From Acetofilamentum sp. (GTDB taxonomy: Bacteria > Bacteroidota > Bacteroidia > Bacteroidales > JAFGUD01): a stretch of 9,396 bases of DNA. The position numbers were made by a program, and so were the translations under genes. This document shows, piece after piece, positions 5,913-9,396 of this stretch. Within the stretch, counting starts at the first letter, position 1; the number at the start of each line of letters is the position of its first letter. The notes beneath the pieces are model-generated. The model was not told where the DNA came from. It did not search any database and was given only the letters and a program-made list of their open reading frames with translations. Where the stretch lies: positions 1-9,396 of the forward strand of contig DYKL01000120.1 of assembly GCA_020722645.1 (NCBI GenBank), in the 5' to 3' direction.

Positions 5913-6055
5913 TCAACAGGTTTAAACCAATACCATTTATTTTAGACGTAACGATTGATTTATCGGTTTTAAAGTATTGATTAAGAGTGTTTTATTGATA
6001 TATGTAAATATTGACATTTATTGTTTTTTAACAAACAATTTTTTATTAAACGTTT

Positions 6056-6063
6056 TATTTTTG
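6056..6063 (+). promoter_or_regulatory. Putative -7 element TATTTTTG for dsbD
   Basis: Exact match to TAnnTTTG, 24 bases before the ATG at 6088. The leader after it is A-rich (AAAATAATTAAAAAAATACA) and lacks a Shine-Dalgarno sequence, as usual in Bacteroidetes. No good -33 TTTG is seen at the expected spacing. Confidence 0.6.
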
Positions 6064-6087
6064 CAAAATAATTAAAAAAATACAGAA

Positions 6088-8268
6088 ATGAAGAAAACAT
6101 TAACAATTTTTTTCTTATTACTCATAACCACAGTTGGATTTAATTTATCCGCACAAATTAAAGAACATACAAGATGGGATTATAGCGTTGAAAAAATTAA
6201 CGAAAATGAAGTTTATCTTGTTTTTAATGTAACGATTGATAACGGTTGGCATTTATATTCACCAAACAATCCTCCCGGTGGTGCATTACCTCTTGTCATA
6301 ACATATAATCAATCACCATATTACGAAACTGTAGGTAAAATAATTGAAATACCACAGCCAAAGGTTGTTTATGATGATATTTTTGCAAAAGACGAATATT
6401 TTTTTGAAAATAATGCTACTTTCAAACAAAAAATAAAGATTTTATCAGAAGAAAATTTTCAAATTACAGGTGAATTAGACGGACAAATTTGTTTGGAAGA
6501 CGGTAGCTGTATTAACTTTTTAAAAGATTTCAGTTTTGACGTTGCGGGTGTAAAACAACAACAAATAATAGTTCCCGAAAATAATACCAATAATAATTCT
6601 AATTCTAATTCTAACGAAGAAAATAATAACACTGAAAATAACGAAATACAACCGGAAGACTCTACCATTGCAACACAAGATACCATAACAAAAATTGAAA
6701 TTACAGACACAACTTTTTCAAAAGTAATAAGTTACGAACCAATAGGAACAACACCTATTTTGGTTACCAATAATAATTTTGAAGGTACAGAATCGCATAG
6801 AACAATGTTTTGGTTTTTTATAATTTCTTTTTTACTCGGATTGGCGGCATTGCTCACCCCTTGTGTATTTCCGATGATTCCGATGACTATATCATTTTTT
6901 ATAAAAGGGAAAGACTCCAAAAAAGGTAAATGGAATGCCATTTTATATGGAATAAATATAATGGTTATCTACACATTGCCGATAGCTGTAATAATAATAA
7001 TTGCACAGTTATTTGGCTCTGCCGACTCAATTTCAGGCGATTTTGCAAACTTTTTAAGCACACATTGGATTCCAAACGTATTGTTTTTTATAATATTTAT
7101 GATTTTTGCAGCATCATTTTTCGGAGCATTTGAAATTACAATGCCACACTGGATGGTAAATAAAACAAGTCAAAAAAGCAGTATGGGCGGATTCTGGGGT
7201 ATTTTCTTTATGGCATTTACATTGGTTTTAGTTTCATTTTCCTGCACAGGTCCAATTGTAGGTGCTGTATTGGTAGAATCTACACAGGGTGGATTAATTT
7301 TAAAACCGCTTGTTGGTATGCTTGGATTTTCATTGGGTGTTGCATTACCTTTTACTCTTTTTGCAATATTTCCGGCTTGGCTGAATAAATTGCCAAAATC
7401 AGGCGGTTGGCTCAATTCTGTTAAAGTAGTATTAGGATTTATTGAATTAGCACTTGGTTTGAAGTTTTTAAGCATAGCAGACCAAACATATCACTGGGGA
7501 ATTCTAAATCGTGAGGTATATCTTGCTCTGTGGATTGTAATTTTCGCTTTAATGGGATTTTATCTGCTCGGAAAACTTAAATTTTCGCACGATTCAGATT
7601 TCAAGCACATCGGAGTGCCAAGAATTATGCTTTCGATAGTTGTTTTTGCATTTGTGATGTATATGATTCCCGGAATGTTTGGTGCTCCTTTGAAAGAATT
7701 ATCAGGGTATTTACCACCTAAATCAACGCAGGATTTTGATATAGAAAGGCTTGCAACAGGAAAATTAAACTCAAATCTCTGTGAAAAACCTTTTTACGGC
7801 GATGAATTACATTTACCACACGGATTACACGGTTATTTTGATGTTTATCAGGCTTTGAACTGTTCAAAAGAAAAGGGGAAACCGATTTTTGTTGATTTTA
7901 CGGGACACGGTTGTGTAAACTGCAGAAAAATGGAGGAATTTGTCTTTGCCGACCAAAGAGTCTTAAAAATTTTGAATGAAGATTATATTATTTTATCACT
8001 TTTTGTTGATGATAAAAAAATTCAGATTCCAAAAGAAAGATGGTTTAAATCAGTAGCAGACGGAAAAATTAAAAAAGAACTGGGTAAACAAAATGCTGAT
8101 ATACAGATTGTTAATTTCAATATAAATTCTCAACCTTTATATGCTTTAATTGATTATAAAGGAAATGTTTTAACTCCGACAAGAGAATTTGATACTGACA
8201 TACAAGCCTTTATTGAATTTTTGGAAGAAGGAAAAAAACAGTTTAAGCTTCTTCATCCTGTTAAGTAG
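6088..8268 (+). CDS. dsbD: Thiol:disulfide interchange protein DsbD
   Basis: DsbD carries electrons from cytoplasmic thioredoxin across the inner membrane to periplasmic thiol proteins such as disulfide isomerases and cytochrome c maturation factors. All three redox modules are visible in 726 residues. A signal peptide (1-22, ending LSAQ) is followed by the periplasmic alpha domain with the cysteine pair Cys135 and Cys141 (CLEDGSC, the same Cx5C spacing as in E. coli). The membrane core (about 239-530, eight hydrophobic segments) carries Cys259 in LLTPCVFPMIP and Cys386 in SFSCTGP. The C-terminal thioredoxin-like gamma domain (about 585-720) has the CVNC active site (609-612) in DFTGHGCVNC. 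It is longer than E. coli DsbD mainly because of a low-complexity linker at about 165-230 and an insert at about 535-590 with extra Cys565 and Cys592. It is transcribed alone, with its own promoter and a downstream terminator. Start: the ATG giving the complete signal peptide. Confidence 0.96.
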   Translation: MKKTLTIFFLLLITTVGFNLSAQIKEHTRWDYSVEKINENEVYLVFNVTIDNGWHLYSPNNPPGGALPLVITYNQSPYYETVGKIIEIPQPKVVYDDIFAKDEYFFENNATFKQKIKILSEENFQITGELDGQICLEDGSCINFLKDFSFDVAGVKQQQIIVPENNTNNNSNSNSNEENNNTENNEIQPEDSTIATQDTITKIEITDTTFSKVISYEPIGTTPILVTNNNFEGTESHRTMFWFFIISFLLGLAALLTPCVFPMIPMTISFFIKGKDSKKGKWNAILYGINIMVIYTLPIAVIIIIAQLFGSADSISGDFANFLSTHWIPNVLFFIIFMIFAASFFGAFEITMPHWMVNKTSQKSSMGGFWGIFFMAFTLVLVSFSCTGPIVGAVLVESTQGGLILKPLVGMLGFSLGVALPFTLFAIFPAWLNKLPKSGGWLNSVKVVLGFIELALGLKFLSIADQTYHWGILNREVYLALWIVIFALMGFYLLGKLKFSHDSDFKHIGVPRIMLSIVVFAFVMYMIPGMFGAPLKELSGYLPPKSTQDFDIERLATGKLNSNLCEKPFYGDELHLPHGLHGYFDVYQALNCSKEKGKPIFVDFTGHGCVNCRKMEEFVFADQRVLKILNEDYIILSLFVDDKKIQIPKERWFKSVADGKIKKELGKQNADIQIVNFNINSQPLYALIDYKGNVLTPTREFDTDIQAFIEFLEEGKKQFKLLHPVK
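6580..6648 (+). repeat. Asn/Glu/Ser-rich linker-coding repeat in dsbD
   Basis: Codons 165-187 encode NNTNNNSNSNSNEENNNTENNE-type sequence. The DNA includes three perfect 6-bp units AATTCT (6595-6612), giving alternating Asn-Ser. The frame is intact because 6 is a multiple of three. This is probably a flexible periplasmic tether between the alpha domain and the first membrane helix, with length free to vary by slippage. Confidence 0.8.
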
Positions 8269-8384
8269 TAGTGTTTTATAAAGCGTGCACTGTAAGAGTC
8301 AAAAACTTTAAAAGTTGGAAACAAAAAAAATATAAACTGAAAGAGATTTTCTAAAATTTATAGTTTAAAAAATTATAAAACATT

Positions 8385-8414
8385 AATAACCCGAATAAAA
8401 AATCGGGTTATTTT
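8385..8414. terminator. Bidirectional terminator between dsbD and the pseudouridine synthase gene
   Basis: AATAACCCGA (8385-8394) pairs perfectly with TCGGGTTATT (8403-8412), a 10-bp stem with an 8-base A-rich loop, followed on the plus strand by TTTTATTT. It lies 117 bases after the dsbD stop and abuts the TAA stop (8413-8415) of the convergent gene. On the minus strand the hairpin is followed by a T-rich stretch, so it could serve both genes. Confidence 0.8.
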
Positions 8415-9078
8415 ATTTAAAAGCATTCCAAACCGTCTCATCAGGAGTTGGAGCTGTAATTGAGATACTTTCTTTTTTTACAGGATGAAAAAATTCAATT
8501 TTGTAGGAGTGTAAATGAATACTCCCATCAGGATTTGTTCTTTTTGCACCATATTTAATGTCTCCTTTAATATGACAACCAATTTCGGACAATTGTGCCC
8601 TTATCTGATGATGTCTTCCGGTATGTAGTTCAATTTCCAATAAAAAGTATCTTTGGGAAGAACCAATTAGTGTGTAAGTCAAAGCTGCATATTTGCTGTT
8701 TTTAACTCCTTTTGAATATGCTTTAGACTTATTTGTTCTTTCATCTTTAACAAGATAATGTTCAAGTTTAGCTGAATTTTGAAAAGGTTTTTGTTCAACA
8801 ACTGCCAGATAAGTTTTTTTTATCTGTTTTTGTCTGAACATTTCATTAAGTCTTTCAATGGCTTTGCTTGTTTTTGCAAGTAGAACAATCCCGCTCGTAG
8901 GACGGTCAAGTCGGTGTGGTAAACCAAGATAAACATTTCCGGGTTTATTGTATTTAATTTTTAAGTATTCTTTAAGCTCATCAATTAAACAAATGTCTCC
9001 GGTTTTATCACCCTGAACCAGAACACCGGCAGGTTTATTTATAATGATTAAGTGATTATCTTCGTATAAAATGTCCAT
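8413..9078 (-). CDS. RluA-family RNA pseudouridine synthase (no S4 domain)
   Basis: The 221-residue protein converts uridine to pseudouridine in rRNA or tRNA. The RluA-family catalytic motif is HRLDRPTSGIVLLAKT (55-70), with Asp58 as the nucleophile. A second conserved block is LHTGRHHQIRAQL (151-163), with the Arg and His residues lining the active site. The N-terminal ILYEDNHLIIINKPAGVLV (3-21) is the usual first strand of the fold. The protein begins directly at the catalytic domain and lacks the N-terminal S4 RNA-binding domain of RluC and RluD, so it resembles the short forms such as RluA or TruC; which uridine it modifies cannot be told. It is a single-gene unit with its own -7 element and shares a terminator with convergent dsbD. 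The ATG at 9078 gives the standard family start. Confidence 0.93.
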   Translation of the reverse strand: MDILYEDNHLIIINKPAGVLVQGDKTGDICLIDELKEYLKIKYNKPGNVYLGLPHRLDRPTSGIVLLAKTSKAIERLNEMFRQKQIKKTYLAVVEQKPFQNSAKLEHYLVKDERTNKSKAYSKGVKNSKYAALTYTLIGSSQRYFLLEIELHTGRHHQIRAQLSEIGCHIKGDIKYGAKRTNPDGSIHLHSYKIEFFHPVKKESISITAPTPDETVWNAFK

Positions 9079-9094
9079 TAATCGAAAGTTTCCG

Positions 9095-9102
9095 CAAAAA
9101 TA
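9095..9102 (-). promoter_or_regulatory. Putative -7 element TATTTTTG for the pseudouridine synthase gene
   Basis: On the minus strand TATTTTTG lies 16 bases before the ATG, an exact match to TAnnTTTG. The leader would be very short. A matching -33 TTTG at normal spacing is not evident. Confidence 0.5.
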
Positions 9103-9174
9103 TAAAAATCTTACAAAAATGACACTCTGATAAACAGAAAGTTATCAAATAAGGGAAAAAAAATTCAATAAATT

Positions 9175-9206
9175 TTTGTGAGATAAAAAAAACTTTATTA
9201 TTTTTG
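9175..9206 (+). promoter_or_regulatory. tRNA-Glu promoter, TTTG-N20-TATTTTTG
   Basis: TTTG (9175-9178) and TATTTTTG (9199-9206) are separated by 20 bases, matching the two-part Bacteroidetes sigma-ABfr consensus. Transcription would start a few bases downstream, about 10 bases before the mature tRNA 5' end. This is the best-formed promoter in the window. Confidence 0.7.
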
Positions 9207-9222
9207 CAACGCTTTTTAAAAA

Positions 9223-9294
9223 GGCCCGGTCGTCTAACGGTTAGGACGTCAGATTTTCATTCTGGTAATCGGGGTTCGATTCCCCGTCGGGCTG
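9223..9294 (+). tRNA. trnE: tRNA-Glu (anticodon UUC)
   Basis: A complete cloverleaf of 72 bases. The acceptor arm GGCCCGG pairs with TCGGGCT, with G-U pairs at the first and seventh positions. The D arm is GTC..GAC with the TAACGGTTAG loop. The anticodon arm TCAGA/TCTGG carries loop TTTTCAT with anticodon TTC at 9256-9258. The T arm CGGGG-TTCGATT-CCCCG is perfect. The discriminator base is G9294, as in other glutamate tRNAs. The next bases are CAAAA, so CCA is not encoded and must be added enzymatically. The gene stands alone with its own promoter and terminator. Glu-tRNA also feeds tetrapyrrole synthesis in organisms using the C5 pathway; nothing here shows that link. Confidence 0.97.
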
Positions 9295-9296
9295 CA

Positions 9297-9336
9297 AAAA
9301 AAAATCTCTGATTTATAAAAATCAGAGATTTTTTTT
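9297..9336. terminator. Strong intrinsic terminator after tRNA-Glu
   Basis: Bases 9297-9314 pair perfectly with 9319-9336, an 18-bp stem with a 4-base ATAA loop. The centre is TCTCTGATTT/AAATCAGAGA and the base is an A-run opposite a T-run, so the T-tract needed for release is part of the stem. The symmetry makes it usable in both directions. Confidence 0.9.
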
Positions 9337-9371
9337 GTTATACCTTAAATCCGCAAGTCTTTTCGTAATTG

Positions 9372-9395
9372 GTTGCAGGTGAAAACACCTGCAAC
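9372..9395. repeat. Hairpin GTTGCAGGTG-AAAA-CACCTGCAAC
   Basis: A perfect 10-bp stem with an AAAA loop at the very end of the window, 36 bases after the tRNA terminator. Its CAGGTG/CACCTG core is shared with the hairpins at 5849-5872 and 3542-3576. The sequence is cut off here, so a larger element may continue outside. Confidence 0.75.
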
Positions 9396-9396
9396 A

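Larger units (their letters stand above)
5834..5973. repeat. 140-bp nested inverted-repeat element
   Basis: TTTAAAACCG (5834-5843) is the exact reverse complement of CGGTTTTAAA (5964-5973). Between these arms lie two hairpins (5849-5872 and 5888-5912), a 5-bp pair GTTGA/TCAAC (5843-5847 with 5913-5917) and the palindrome GGTTTAAACC (5919-5928). The arrangement could be a miniature mobile element, a structured RNA, or two independent palindromic repeats inside a chance inverted repeat. It contains no open frame. Confidence 0.5.
5667..6087. other. Divergent intergenic region between carboxypeptidase and dsbD
   Basis: A 421-bp gap between divergent genes. It contains the tail of the 9-bp tandem repeat, AT-rich DNA, a nested set of inverted repeats at 5834-5973 and the dsbD -7 element. 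A perfect 10-bp palindrome GGTTTAAACC sits at 5919-5928. No TAnnTTTG element was found on the minus strand for the carboxypeptidase gene, and no small gene is supported. Confidence 0.7.

Noticed and set aside
5919..5928. Palindrome GGTTTAAACC as an operator
   Set aside because: It is a single site 128 bases from the dsbD -7 element with no second half or known regulator; mentioned only as part of the nested repeats.
6459..7475. Frames overlapping dsbD on both strands
   Set aside because: dsbD is intact with all catalytic cysteines; these are shadows in alternate frames.
9223..9396. tRNA-associated integration site (att) for a genomic island
   Set aside because: No duplicated tRNA 3' end or integrase gene is seen in the window; the terminator and palindrome after the tRNA explain the structure.

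Overview
The window looks like an ordinary chromosomal segment of a low-GC member of the Bacteroidetes (Bacteroidota), probably Bacteroidales-like. The basis for this is the AT-rich codon use, the absence of Shine-Dalgarno sequences before the genes with A-rich leaders instead, several copies of the Bacteroidetes -7 promoter element TAnnTTTG (always as TATTTTTG here), and signal peptides ending in Ala-Gln. Assignment below phylum is inference.

Layout. Positions 91-2800 (minus strand) hold a two-gene unit: a TrmH-family tRNA/rRNA 2'-O-methyltransferase followed, with an 11-nt overlap, by uvrB, the damage-recognition helicase of nucleotide excision repair. Positions 2801-3797 form a gene-free stretch of about 1 kb filled with decayed interspersed repeats and palindromes. 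Positions 3798-5666 (minus) hold a secreted M14 zinc carboxypeptidase resembling cytosolic carboxypeptidases, followed by a small outer-membrane beta-barrel protein that has a possible promoter of its own. Positions 5667-6087 are a second gene-free gap with nested inverted repeats and the dsbD promoter. Positions 6088-8268 (plus) encode a full-length DsbD, the transmembrane reductant conduit to the periplasm. A hairpin terminator lies between dsbD and the convergent pseudouridine synthase gene (8413-9078, minus). A tRNA-Glu(UUC) gene with a matched promoter and a strong terminator follows (9223-9294), and the window ends in another short palindrome.

Functional picture. The genes are mostly housekeeping: RNA modification (TrmH-like, RluA-like, tRNA-Glu), DNA repair (UvrB) and envelope biology (DsbD, carboxypeptidase, beta-barrel). 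I see no phage, IS element, CRISPR array, toxin-antitoxin pair or defence cluster. The least explained material is intergenic: at least four kinds of interspersed repeat or palindrome, some with paired base changes between copies that suggest the hairpin itself is maintained, and a 9-bp tandem repeat that spans the start of the carboxypeptidase gene. I did not find a convincing new multi-gene system.
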